DNA from: Armatimonadota bacterium
GTDB taxonomy: Bacteria > Armatimonadota > Fimbriimonadia > Fimbriimonadales > ATM1
DNA length: 64,000 bases
Reading direction: 5' to 3'
Assembly: GCA_003577165.1 (NCBI GenBank)
Contig: QEUM01000009.1
Location: 1 to 64,000 of the forward strand
Part shown: piece by piece, positions 24,661-33,260 of the stretch
Layout of the letters: each line of letters opens with the position of its first letter
How positions within the stretch are numbered: the stretch's first letter is position 1
Translations under genes and position numbers: made by a program
Notes under the pieces: model-generated
Seen by the model: only the letters and a program-made list of their open reading frames with translations
Databases searched by the model: none
Told to the model about the DNA's origin: nothing

Positions 24661-25143
24661 ATGCACCTGGACACAGTGGATTTGAGCATCCTCGCGACCC
24701 TCCAGTCGGAAGGCAGGGTGACCAATTCCGACCTGGCGGTGCGAGTCGGGCTCACGCCCGCTCCGACGCTTCAGCGGGTTCGGAAACTTGAGGACGCCGG
24801 GATCATCCGCCGCTACGCGGCCATCCTTGACCCGGAGAGCCTCGGGCTCCAGGTCACGGTCTTCGTGAGCGTCGTCATGGTGTCTCATGGTCGAGAGGCG
24901 ACCGACCGGTTCGTGGCTGCCGTGTCGGACCTCCCGGAGGTGCTTGAGTGCCATCACCTTGCCGGCGATGAGGACTTCCTCCTTAAGATCGTGGCGCGAA
25001 GCCCCGCCGACTACGAGCGCTTCTTGCTCGAGAAACTGTGCGCCATCGAGGGCGTTCAAAGGGTCAACACCAAGTTCGTTCTTTCGTCACCGAAATCGAC
25101 CACTGAACTGCCCATCGGCACTCGGGAGCCGGCACGTCTGTGA
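24661..25143 (+). CDS. Lrp/AsnC-family transcriptional regulator
   Basis: A 160-residue regulator with an N-terminal helix-turn-helix (TVDLSILATLQSEGRVTNSD, then VGLTPAPTLQRVRKLEDAGI) and a C-terminal ligand-sensing RAM domain (LGLQVTVFVSVVM, then VLECHHLAGDEDFLLKIVA). These proteins bind amino acids and control amino-acid or related transport and metabolism. ATG 24661 opens the conserved N-terminus. marC starts at a GTG overlapping the stop (GTGA), indicating translational coupling. It is divergent from pdxS and may control both. Confidence 0.92.
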   Translation: MHLDTVDLSILATLQSEGRVTNSDLAVRVGLTPAPTLQRVRKLEDAGIIRRYAAILDPESLGLQVTVFVSVVMVSHGREATDRFVAAVSDLPEVLECHHLAGDEDFLLKIVARSPADYERFLLEKLCAIEGVQRVNTKFVLSSPKSTTELPIGTREPARL

Positions 25144-25769
25144 CATCGGGAGCCCTCGACTTCGGCGTGCTCGCCTTCACTTCCCTGTTCGCCGTTATTA
25201 ACCCAGTCTCTGCTGCGCCCGTGTTCGTCGGCCTCACGCGCGACAAGTCGCTGCGAGAGCGACGGAGGGTGGCCTTGCGGGCGGCACTGACGGCGGCGAT
25301 TGTGCTCGCCGTGTTCGCAGCCGCGGGTGGGGCGATTCTCGCGTTCTTCGGGATCACCGTTCACGCATTCCGAATCGCCGGCGGCCTTCTCTTCACTTTG
25401 ATGGCACTGCGCGAACTCCTCGGGATGCGTGACGTGGATGCGGACGCTGGGCCGTCAGACTCGGACCCCAGCATCGTGCCCATCGGCATCCCGTTGATCG
25501 CCGGCGCAGGCGCGATTTCCACCGTCATGGTGCTGACCGGGCAGGCGACGGCGGGGCCGTATCAGTTTGCCCTTGTCCTTGCGATTCTCGGCAACGTGGT
25601 CGCCACGTTCGTCGTTCTCGCGCTTTCGCCTCACATCGTCTCCCGATTGGGGCCGCAGGGCCAACAGGTCGTCTCACGGCTCATGGGCCTTCTGAACGCC
25701 GTAATCGGCGTGCAGTTCATCTTGAACGGAGTCTCGGGAGCGGTCTTGGAGATTCTCCAACAGAAGTGA
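25140..25769 (+). CDS. marC: MarC-family integral membrane protein
   Basis: A 209-residue protein with six hydrophobic segments, from FGVLAFTSLFAVINPVSAAP, through ALTAAIVLAVFAAAGGAIL and IAGGLLFTLMALREL, to a last segment near VVATFVVLAL. FAVINPVSAAPVF and IPLIAGAGAIST are hallmarks of the MarC/UPF0056 family, whose function is unresolved; early links to multiple antibiotic resistance were not confirmed. It starts at GTG 25140, overlapping the Lrp stop by 4 bp. Pairing with an Lrp regulator makes amino-acid or small-solute export a fair guess. Confidence 0.88.
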   Translation: MTSGALDFGVLAFTSLFAVINPVSAAPVFVGLTRDKSLRERRRVALRAALTAAIVLAVFAAAGGAILAFFGITVHAFRIAGGLLFTLMALRELLGMRDVDADAGPSDSDPSIVPIGIPLIAGAGAISTVMVLTGQATAGPYQFALVLAILGNVVATFVVLALSPHIVSRLGPQGQQVVSRLMGLLNAVIGVQFILNGVSGAVLEILQQK

Positions 25770-25796
25770 GTACGGCCCTCTCGGTATGCTGAATCT

Positions 25797-26828
25797 GTGA
25801 AGGGCATTATCATCGCCGGCGGGCTCGGGACGCGCTTGCGGCCCCTCACACTCTTACGTCCGAAACCCCTCGTGCCGATCGTCAATGCTCCCCTTCTCGA
25901 ATACCAACTGATGTATCTCCGATCGGCCGGTATCACCACGGTCTGCTTTGCGACCAATTACATGGCGGATGTCATCCAAGAGCAGTTGGGAGACGGAAGC
26001 GCATATGGGATGGAGTTGATTTACGCCACCGAGTCGGAACCGCTCGACACAGGGGGGGCGATTCGTAACGCCTACGACGCCCTGAAACCAGACGACTGCG
26101 TCGTTTTTAACGGCGACACGATTCATGGCTTCGACATCGGGGCAATCGTAAACCGTCACCGGGGGCGAGGGGGCGACGTCACCCTTACGCTGATCGAGGC
26201 TCAACGCCCACACGCCTATGGCGTGGTTCCGATTTCTGAAGACGATCGCGTGCTCGCGTTCTTGGAGCCAACCGAGGAGCAAAAGCGCAGGCTCGCGTCG
26301 GATGAAGGCGGGTCGGACTTCATCAACGCCGGGCTCTACGTTCTGTCTCGAGCGGTGCTCGACCGGTTTCCGGTGGGCCGGAGCAACGTCGAGAGGGACG
26401 TGTTTCCTCGACTGATCGGGGAAGGGGCCCGCGTCCTCGGCGACGTGCAATCCGAGTTTTGGATCGACATCGGGCGCCCTTCCCAGTACCTGGATGCCGT
26501 CCGCGCCGTTATCGAGGGCGTCATCCCGTCCGCACGCGAACTGCCCAAGACCGACGGATCGGCAATCCACCCGACCGCGGAAATCCACAAAACCGCCAAG
26601 ATCGGCGGCGCATCTTCGATTGGGCCGTCCGTCAAAATAGGTGAAGGCGCCGTCGTATTAGGATCGGCGGTGCTCGATGGAGCCCAAATCGAGTCCGGCG
26701 CAACGGTCGAGAACAGCGTGGTCTGCGAGAACGCTTTGATTCGTGAATTCGCCGTCGTTTCGAACTCTGCTCTGGGACCGGGGTCGGTGGTTACGGCCTA
26801 CTCCAGAGTCGGAGGGATGTCGTCGTAA
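25797..26828 (+). CDS. NDP-sugar pyrophosphorylase with left-handed beta-helix tail
   Basis: A nucleotidyltransferase of 343 residues that would make an NDP-sugar from NTP and a sugar 1-phosphate. The Rossmann-like domain opens with the signature IIAGGLGTRLRPLTLLRPKPLVP, followed by YATESEPLDTGGAIRNA, VFNGDTI and WIDIGRPSQYL. From about residue 255 the hexapeptide repeats (IHPTAEIHKTAKIGGASSIG and onward) form a beta-helix. Mannose-1-phosphate guanylyltransferase or glucose-1-phosphate thymidylyltransferase are the likeliest activities. Start is GTG 25797. The DegT aminotransferase begins 10 bp after it. Confidence 0.88.
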   Translation: MKGIIIAGGLGTRLRPLTLLRPKPLVPIVNAPLLEYQLMYLRSAGITTVCFATNYMADVIQEQLGDGSAYGMELIYATESEPLDTGGAIRNAYDALKPDDCVVFNGDTIHGFDIGAIVNRHRGRGGDVTLTLIEAQRPHAYGVVPISEDDRVLAFLEPTEEQKRRLASDEGGSDFINAGLYVLSRAVLDRFPVGRSNVERDVFPRLIGEGARVLGDVQSEFWIDIGRPSQYLDAVRAVIEGVIPSARELPKTDGSAIHPTAEIHKTAKIGGASSIGPSVKIGEGAVVLGSAVLDGAQIESGATVENSVVCENALIREFAVVSNSALGPGSVVTAYSRVGGMSS

Positions 26829-26838
26829 GGAGTCTGAG

Positions 26839-27960
26839 ATGAAAGTACCGCTTGTCGATTTAAGATCGCAATACGAAGAGTTGAAGGAAGACCTGGACGC
26901 GGCCGTTCTGTCCGTGCTGTCAAGCGGCAACTACGCGTCGGGGGAAAACGTTAGGCTCCTGGAGGAAGAGATCGCCGCATCGTGCAACTGCCGTTACGGA
27001 ATCGCCTGCAACAGCGGCACCGACGCCCTCAAGATTGGGCTTCAAGCGATGGGCATCAGCGAGGGCGACGAGGTCATCACGACGCCATTTACGTTCGTCG
27101 CGACGATCGAGGCCATCATTCAGAACGGTGGGAAGCCGGTCTTCGTCGACATCACCTCGGACTCCTATAACATCGACGTCTCCCAGATCGAGCGCGCCAT
27201 CTCGCCAAGAACGAAGGCCATTCTGCCCATCCACCTGTTCGGGCAGATCGCGGACATGGAGTCCATCATGGAGATCGCCGAGGCGAAGAACCTCCTCGTC
27301 TTAGAGGACGCGGCGCAGTCCATCGGGAGCACGAGAAATGGGAAGCCGAATGGAAACTGGGGTATCGCGGCCGCACTCAGTTTCTTCCCAACCAAGAATC
27401 TCGGCGCTGCGGGTGACGCAGGGATGATTCTGACAAACGACCAGGATATCGCCGACAGAAGCCGCAACCTTCGCGTCCACGGGATGGCGAAACAACAGTA
27501 TCTTTACGATGACATTGGACACACGAGCCGGATGGACGAGATTCAGGCTGCTGTGCTTCGGGTGAAGTTTACGAAACTCGCGCAGTGGAACGAAGCGAGG
27601 AACATCCACGCTCGTATCTATGATCGTGCGCTCGCCGAGACGGACATCACCCCCCCCGCGATTGTGAGCGGCACCACGTATCACACCTATCACCAATACA
27701 CGGTCCGCTGCTCGCGCCGGGATGAGTTCAAGGCTTACCTCGGCGAACATGGTGTCGCGAGCGCGATCTACTACCCTATCCCGCTGCACCTGCAGCCCGC
27801 CTATGCGTACCTCGGGTATCGCGAAGGCGACTTCCCCGTTTCGGAGCGAGCATGCAGAGAAGTTCTTTCTCTGCCGGTCCAGCCGCACCTGACGACGGAA
27901 CAGGTGGAATATGCTGCAGACGTGGCACGGCATTTTGCGGTGGCGAAAGCCGGTGTCTAA
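26839..27960 (+). CDS. DegT/DnrJ/EryC1-family sugar aminotransferase
   Basis: A 373-residue PLP-dependent aminotransferase that typically aminates a keto-sugar nucleotide for surface glycans. Seen are VPLVDLRSQYEELKEDLDAA at the start, CNSGTDALKIGLQAMGI, EVITTPFTFVATIEAI, LEDAAQSIGST (PLP-binding Asp), and SFFPTKNLGAAGDAGMI carrying the catalytic lysine. AAGGAG lies six bases before ATG 26839, fixing the start. It is sandwiched between the NDP-sugar pyrophosphorylase and a HAD hydrolase that overlaps its stop. Together they suggest synthesis of an amino-sugar for the cell envelope. Confidence 0.92.
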   Translation: MKVPLVDLRSQYEELKEDLDAAVLSVLSSGNYASGENVRLLEEEIAASCNCRYGIACNSGTDALKIGLQAMGISEGDEVITTPFTFVATIEAIIQNGGKPVFVDITSDSYNIDVSQIERAISPRTKAILPIHLFGQIADMESIMEIAEAKNLLVLEDAAQSIGSTRNGKPNGNWGIAAALSFFPTKNLGAAGDAGMILTNDQDIADRSRNLRVHGMAKQQYLYDDIGHTSRMDEIQAAVLRVKFTKLAQWNEARNIHARIYDRALAETDITPPAIVSGTTYHTYHQYTVRCSRRDEFKAYLGEHGVASAIYYPIPLHLQPAYAYLGYREGDFPVSERACREVLSLPVQPHLTTEQVEYAADVARHFAVAKAGV

Positions 27961-28777
27961 ACCGATTCGGCTTCTCGCGGTAGACCTCGACTTCACACTC
28001 CTCGATTCGAACCGGGAAATCCCGGAGGCGAATCGCCGCGCAGTCCGCAGAGCCTGGGAAGCGGGCATCACGGTCGTTCTCGCCAGCGGCCGAATCGCGT
28101 CCGGGATGGCACGCTTCGCCGATCACCTCAAACTGTCCACTCCCTTGGTGGCCTGCAACGGTGCGCTCGTCATCGACGGCAACGGCCAGACGGTTGTCGA
28201 GCGGACGTGCCATCCGGAGGTCTCGCGCCGAATCCTCGACTACTGCCGAGCCCACGACCACCACGTCCACGTGTACGCGGAGGGGGCGATCTGGTTCGCG
28301 GAGCCGGACGCTTACGCGGGAACCTATCTCTCCCGCGCCCGACAGCCGGACCACCGGTTCGTGGGCTGGGAGGCTCTTTACTCCTTCGAGCCGATCAAGC
28401 TGGTCGTCATGGGTGAACCCGAGGAGGTCGCGAGGGCCCGAAGTGGCCTGTCGGAAACCGTAGGCCCGGATCGGTCGTCTGTCACGGTGTCGGAGGCGGA
28501 GTACCTGGAGTTCCTCCCCGCAGAATGCTCGAAGGCAACCGGGCTCGGCGCCCTGGCGGAGCGGCTTGGGATCGCTCGCGACGAGGTCGCCGCCATCGGC
28601 GACTACGAGAACGACCTCGAGATGGTCCGGTGGGCCGGGTTCGGAGCGGCGGTCGGCAACGCCCTACCGGAGGTTCAGGCGGCAGCCGACGTTGTAGTAG
28701 GTACGAATGACGAGGGCGGTGTCGCCCAGTTCATTGACCTTCTACTTGAAAATCGTGGACAATCTCAGGTGGTGTGA
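27953..28777 (+). CDS. HAD-superfamily phosphatase, Cof type
   Basis: About 274 residues of a Cof-type HAD phosphatase, most likely acting on sugar phosphates. Motif I is AVDLDFTLLDS (nucleophile and acid Asp, with Phe where Gly is usual), motif II is VVLASGRI, a lysine lies in FEPIKLVVMG, and motif III/IV is AIGDYENDLEMV. The C2 cap domain occupies the middle. The GTG at 27953 overlaps the aminotransferase stop by eight bases, so the two are coupled. Substrate unknown; the context suggests a sugar phosphate in the same pathway. Confidence 0.88.
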   Translation: MSKPIRLLAVDLDFTLLDSNREIPEANRRAVRRAWEAGITVVLASGRIASGMARFADHLKLSTPLVACNGALVIDGNGQTVVERTCHPEVSRRILDYCRAHDHHVHVYAEGAIWFAEPDAYAGTYLSRARQPDHRFVGWEALYSFEPIKLVVMGEPEEVARARSGLSETVGPDRSSVTVSEAEYLEFLPAECSKATGLGALAERLGIARDEVAAIGDYENDLEMVRWAGFGAAVGNALPEVQAAADVVVGTNDEGGVAQFIDLLLENRGQSQVV

Positions 28778-28856
28778 GTCCGTCTATGAGTCTGGACACT
28801 CTCGGGCACCGGCCGCCCGGGCTCGTTCGCGCCCTCGAAGAGGTAGGTAAAGAATC

Positions 28857-29861
28857 ATGAAAACACTGTTATGGAAGACCGTCGCGCTGGCAGGCGCCGT
28901 GCTCAGCGCGCAGGCCGCCTTAAGTCAGGGCGTGCTCATCGTGACCAGCCCGGCCGACGGAGCGTTCGTCGGGTCGACGACCACGATCAGTTTCAGGATT
29001 GACAACGGCGTGCGAGAAGTCACGGTTCGGGCCGAGATCACGGCCCAAGTGGGTGGAGGCGCGACGGCCATTGAAACACGAGTCACGCCCGACTCCAATG
29101 GAGACGCCAGCGGCTCCCTCACCTGGAATCCGAGCGACGCATTCGATGAGGGGCTCTACGACATCCACGTCACGGCAACGGAACAGGGGAACGTATACAA
29201 CGACGTTGACTTGACCGTAACTCTTGACCGGAAGAAGCCCGAACTGACAGATCACACGCCGCAGAACAACAGTTTCGTGAACGGCATCGTCACGATCACC
29301 GCGGAAATCGAAGAACTCAATCTCGACTCGTGGCGAGTGACAGTGAACAACCAAGACATTCCGTTCAACACGGGCAACACGCCCACCATCTCCGTCACCT
29401 GGGACACCTCCAACATCGAGGACGATGGGGAGCAGGAAATCAAATTCATCATCAAGGACCTGGCGCAAAATCAACAGGAGATCACCGTCTCGGTGTTTCT
29501 TGATCGGCAGTCACCGACTGTGACCGTGCTGACGCCGAGGACCGATCAGCAGATTCCGCCGCTTTCGACGCTTGGCGTCGCGTTCGACGTTGCTGACGCG
29601 GCGCACAACTCCGTTTCAATCTCTGGAATCTTAGTTGAGATTCGATTGCTCGATGGCACGTTGGTGAAGCGCGTTTCGAGGCTTCGATATGGCCAAGTCA
29701 ACGACACCACTTCGAGATGGATGGGTAGAGTCCGGTTGCGGCTCCCAGAGGGCGTGTCCAACTTCAAACTCGTCATCACAGTAGTCGACAAGGCCGGAAA
29801 CCCGACGGTCATCCAGGAAGTGCCGCTGCAGTACTCGCGGGGGCGGGGTCGAGGCAGGTAG
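28857..29861 (+). CDS. Exported protein with Ig-like domains
   Basis: A 334-residue exported protein; signal peptide KTVALAGAVLSAQAALSQG. The mature chain looks like three tandem Ig-like beta-sandwich domains of about 95 residues. Each opens with a similar phrase: VLIVTSPADGAFVGSTTTIS, then PELTDHTPQNNSFVNGIVTI and PTVTVLTPRTDQQIPPLST. Domains one and two end before DRKKP and DRQSP. The C-terminus is basic (SRGRGRGR). It heads a plus-strand group with the barrel protein 48 bp downstream. Binding or structural function in the envelope is inferred. Confidence 0.7.
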   Translation: MKTLLWKTVALAGAVLSAQAALSQGVLIVTSPADGAFVGSTTTISFRIDNGVREVTVRAEITAQVGGGATAIETRVTPDSNGDASGSLTWNPSDAFDEGLYDIHVTATEQGNVYNDVDLTVTLDRKKPELTDHTPQNNSFVNGIVTITAEIEELNLDSWRVTVNNQDIPFNTGNTPTISVTWDTSNIEDDGEQEIKFIIKDLAQNQQEITVSVFLDRQSPTVTVLTPRTDQQIPPLSTLGVAFDVADAAHNSVSISGILVEIRLLDGTLVKRVSRLRYGQVNDTTSRWMGRVRLRLPEGVSNFKLVITVVDKAGNPTVIQEVPLQYSRGRGRGR

Positions 29862-29909
29862 TCTGGCAAGAGAAGAGTTCTACATTCCGTAGGAGGAAGG
29901 GAAAACAGG

Positions 29910-31064
29910 ATGAAATACGACGCATGGACGCGGAGCGCAGCGGGAGTTGCGCTCATTCTGCTGGGCACGATTTCGAACGCTCAGGTGCCTGATCTGCTGA
30001 ACGCGTTCGAGATGGGCGGCCGAGCGATGGGTATGGGTGGGGGCACCTACTCGAACTCTTCAGACCCGAGCGCGAGTTACTGGAATCCGGCGGGCCTGGC
30101 TCACATCAGCAGCACGACGGTTCAAATGGACTTCCGAAACCGACCTGGATCGGATACCAGTGTGTCGGGGTCCTTCGTTGACCCGGACAGGAGCGCGGAC
30201 GGCCAGTACGGGTCGAATGCGATCACGTTTGCCGGAGTCGCTACGCCGTTCGGCAAGGGAGTTCTCGGTCTAAGTTATGCTGTCGGCGGCTGGATTCGCG
30301 ACGACGCCAGAAATGACAGCGATCTGCACAGCGGAGACCCTGGGGATCCGACGGTCGTTACCACGTTCATCGACTTCCTGAAGGTCTACACCGAGTTCGT
30401 CACACTCGCATATGGGACGGGGAGCGGAAGAGGGACCACGTTCGGCGTCGGCATCGTGTTCGCACGACAGAACCTGAATAACGACGTGTTTGTTCGCACT
30501 GAGGACGGCTCGGGCGGCCTGATCAGCGAGACGCTTACGGAAGTGTCCTCGAATGGATTCGGGCTCGGCGGCATCGTCGGAGTCCAATTCGTCCCTCCGT
30601 CCAACCCGAACGTCTCCTTCGGGCTCAGCTACCGATCTGAAATCCAACTTAACGACGTCGAAGATGGCGAGCCGTACGGCGACACGATTCCCGCCAGGCT
30701 TCAGGCAGGCCTCGTGTTCCGGCGAGATGGACTGCGCGGAGGCCGAGACTATCTCGTAGGCGGCATAGACGCTTCGTACTTCTTCCCGGCCAACGACGGT
30801 CGAATTCTGGAGAGGGACTCGCAACTCGCATTTGGCGGCGGAGTCGAATACAACTGGTCCCAGGCGTTCGGCTACATCCCGTTCCGCGTCGGCTTCCGAT
30901 CCGTGCAAGAAGCCGGGGAGGGATTCGCAAACCGCGACGTCTTTACATTCGGCGTAGGGTACAGGCCGACTAGCGGCGACTGGACGATCGACTTGTCGAT
31001 TGCCACGGCTTCCGGACAAAGCCGACCCGACCTTGCGATCTCCATGACGTTCTTTAATCGCTAA
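29910..31064 (+). CDS. PorV/FadL-like outer-membrane beta-barrel protein
   Basis: A 384-residue protein with signal peptide (AAGVALILLGTISNA). The mature N-terminus, NAFEMGGRAMGMGGGTYSNS followed by DPSASYWNPAGLA, is the hallmark of the OMPP1/FadL and PorV group. The rest alternates amphipathic strands (GLSYAVGGW, TLAYGTGSGRGTTFGVG, VSFGLSYRS, FTFGVGYRPTSGDWTIDLSI) and ends in FFNR, fitting a barrel C-terminus. AGGAGGAAGG before ATG 29910 is strong. PorV in type IX secretion works with the caspase-fold PorU, and here a caspase-like gene follows 13 bp later; whether that is meaningful is unknown. Confidence 0.78.
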   Translation: MKYDAWTRSAAGVALILLGTISNAQVPDLLNAFEMGGRAMGMGGGTYSNSSDPSASYWNPAGLAHISSTTVQMDFRNRPGSDTSVSGSFVDPDRSADGQYGSNAITFAGVATPFGKGVLGLSYAVGGWIRDDARNDSDLHSGDPGDPTVVTTFIDFLKVYTEFVTLAYGTGSGRGTTFGVGIVFARQNLNNDVFVRTEDGSGGLISETLTEVSSNGFGLGGIVGVQFVPPSNPNVSFGLSYRSEIQLNDVEDGEPYGDTIPARLQAGLVFRRDGLRGGRDYLVGGIDASYFFPANDGRILERDSQLAFGGGVEYNWSQAFGYIPFRVGFRSVQEAGEGFANRDVFTFGVGYRPTSGDWTIDLSIATASGQSRPDLAISMTFFNR

Positions 31065-31077
31065 CCGAGGAATTCGT

Positions 31078-32367
31078 ATGAAGGTACAGAAGGCGCTCGT
31101 TCTCTCTCTCTGCGCACTCGCCAGTGTCTCTGCCACTGCGCAAAAGTGGGCGCATGCCTATCAAGAGGGCCTCGAAGCTGCGAAGAGGAGTGACTGGGCA
31201 AAAGCGCGCGAGCGGTTCTTGGACGCGATCGCGGATCGTCCCCAAGATAGCGCGTCGCCGAGCACGGTGGGCAGCAGCGTCCTCGACCGGCAACCGTGGC
31301 GCAACGGTTCCCCCTACTCTCCCAACTTTGCGGCGGCGTACTGCTCCTTCAAACTCGCGGCCACCAGCCCGGATGGGCCCGTCCGAAAGCAGCACTTGGA
31401 AACCGCGATTTCAGGCTTCAACACGCTCATCAACGGTGGTCAAGAGAGCATCGAGTCGCTCCTATTCTTGGCTGCGGCGTACGCGGCGGCGAACGACACC
31501 AGCACGAGTTCGAAAGTGCAGGAACGCCTGAACAAGGTGGACCCCGCGAAGTCATTCAAGGTGGATCGCGAGGTCCTCGAGTTCGCTGACTTGCGAGTGC
31601 TCCAAGGCACGGCAGCCCCGGGCGAGGAGGGGACCGGGATCGGACGCATCAACGACATCCTCAATCCCGCGCCTGGAGACATGGTCGGCGTCGTTCCAGT
31701 TCTCGATTACAAGTTTGCGCTCATCGTCGGCAACAACTCGGCTTCCGGAGGCTCATTCGGTGCCGCAGACGCGAACCTCATCCGTTCCGCGCTAATGCGG
31801 CACGGTGGCTACGCGGAAAGCAACATCGTCGTCTTGACCGGCGCGACGTCGGACCAGATCGCGGCGGCGGCGGACCAATTGAGCAGTAGGATGCCGGAGA
31901 ACGGCACGATCCTCATTTTCTACAGTGGCAACGTGCACACGGATGAGAACGGCAGAGACTATCTCGTGGGAACGGAAGGCGGCAAGGGCATCTTGAAGAC
32001 GGAGTTGTTCCAACGATTCGTTTCGAAGGCCGCGTCAGTCTTCTCGTTCTTCCAAGTGGACAGACCTGTCGGCAATAGCGGTGTGTACTTTGGGCGCGAC
32101 GTGCCGGCTGTTGGGAAGATCGCACAGTGCATCGGCACTGCGCCGGGAGAACGCACCCAATCCGCGGCGATCGGCGGCGAGACCCACGGGGTCTACGCGG
32201 CGGCGTTTGCAGAAGTCTTAGGCGAGGTCCGAAACAACCGGATTCCGATTCTCGACTTCGCTTGGGAGCTCTTCTACAAGGTCCGTTCCGGCGCGTCGCA
32301 GGCGGGGGGTCTTCAGACACCTACCCTCCCGGTGCTCGTCAGTCTTGACGGCGCCGCGAGATTTTAG
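31078..32367 (+). CDS. Exported TPR protein with a catalytically degenerate caspase-like domain
   Basis: A 429-residue protein; signal peptide (ALVLSLCALASVSATAQ), TPR-like helices at about 25-160, then a metacaspase/C14-like domain at about 210-425. The fold markers are present: YKFALIVGNN, a helix of the DANLIRSALM type, NIVVLTGATSDQI, TILIFYSGN, HGVYAAAFAEVLGEV and a final QTPTLPVL. The usual SGHG histidine is replaced (SGN, residues 283-285), and the DxCxSG cysteine region reads QVDRPVGNSG with no cysteine. It is therefore a pseudo-protease, probably a periplasmic binding or scaffold protein. GAGGAA precedes ATG 31078, 13 bp after the barrel gene. Confidence 0.72.
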   Translation: MKVQKALVLSLCALASVSATAQKWAHAYQEGLEAAKRSDWAKARERFLDAIADRPQDSASPSTVGSSVLDRQPWRNGSPYSPNFAAAYCSFKLAATSPDGPVRKQHLETAISGFNTLINGGQESIESLLFLAAAYAAANDTSTSSKVQERLNKVDPAKSFKVDREVLEFADLRVLQGTAAPGEEGTGIGRINDILNPAPGDMVGVVPVLDYKFALIVGNNSASGGSFGAADANLIRSALMRHGGYAESNIVVLTGATSDQIAAAADQLSSRMPENGTILIFYSGNVHTDENGRDYLVGTEGGKGILKTELFQRFVSKAASVFSFFQVDRPVGNSGVYFGRDVPAVGKIAQCIGTAPGERTQSAAIGGETHGVYAAAFAEVLGEVRNNRIPILDFAWELFYKVRSGASQAGGLQTPTLPVLVSLDGAARF

Positions 32368-32390
32368 GCCTGCCCAATCGTCTTGAAGAT

Positions 32391-33260
32391 GTGCCTCGAC
32401 TCACTTCGGACGAGGTTGCACGAGCCTTAGGGCTGTTGGCCGGAATCCTCGCGGCCGGCTACGCAAAAGAACGCCTGCTTCCAGCTGCGAACGCTTCGAT
32501 TGGTGCGGAATTCACCAACCTGCATGAACTCCGTGAGGGCCTAAGCAATGCAGAGTCCTCCTTCCGGCTCCTGATCGGTTACTACGCCGCCCTTCGCCGA
32601 GGGGGGGACCCGGAGTTCCTCAGCGAGGCATTCCTTGAGGCCTTCGACCGCACTCTCGAGGACAGTGAGTTCGAGGATTTCCTGGATTCGGGCGACACCG
32701 AGGCTTTGTGGCTGAGTTTTTGTGAGGTCTGCGGCGAGCGGCAGCGGCGAGTCGATGAGGCCCAAACCCGACCCGTCTTGACGGGATTGGCGGCGCTCGC
32801 AATGGAGACGTTTGCCGCCCGCGGGCACGGGAACCTCCACGCGTGGATCGAGGACACAGTCCGCGCAACTCGACAGGTTGAGCCCATCTTTGAACGCTTC
32901 AAGGAAACCAAAACCGTCGGACCGAAGACGGCGAGCCACATACTGAGGGATGCAGCAATCGTCTTCAGATTCGAAGTGTCTGTGGCTCCTGCGGACCGAC
33001 TCTATCTTCACCCAGTCGGGGTCACGCTTCGCAGACTGGCTTTGTGGCTTCTCCCCGACTCCGAAGAAAGGAAACTGCCGGATTGGGTGCTCGCAGGAAA
33101 GTTCTCGAAAGTCTGCAGACTTCATCGCGTATCCGGTGTTCACGCGAATGCAGGAGCCACCCACTTCGGTTTCAGAATCGCACCGCTCTATCCGAACTTT
33201 GAGGAGGCCGTGCGGGAAGTACTGCTACGCGATTCCCAGCCTGTGCGCGGCAATCACTAA
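32391..33260 (+). CDS. Protein of unknown function with a helix-hairpin-helix-like segment
   Basis: A 289-residue protein without signal peptide, starting at GTG 32391, 23 bp after the pseudo-caspase gene. The first 170 residues are helical and acidic (FLSEAFLEAFDRTLEDSEFE). Residues about 175-215 read ETKTVGPKTASHILRDAAIV, then APADRLYLHPVGVTLRR. VGPKTASHILRD resembles the hairpin of HhH DNA glycosylases, and the following Asp could match their catalytic position. The C-terminus (SGVHANAGATHFGFRI) has no recognised family. A nucleic-acid role is speculative. It overlaps the convergent coaX end by 36 bp. Confidence 0.5.
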   Translation: MPRLTSDEVARALGLLAGILAAGYAKERLLPAANASIGAEFTNLHELREGLSNAESSFRLLIGYYAALRRGGDPEFLSEAFLEAFDRTLEDSEFEDFLDSGDTEALWLSFCEVCGERQRRVDEAQTRPVLTGLAALAMETFAARGHGNLHAWIEDTVRATRQVEPIFERFKETKTVGPKTASHILRDAAIVFRFEVSVAPADRLYLHPVGVTLRRLALWLLPDSEERKLPDWVLAGKFSKVCRLHRVSGVHANAGATHFGFRIAPLYPNFEEAVREVLLRDSQPVRGNH

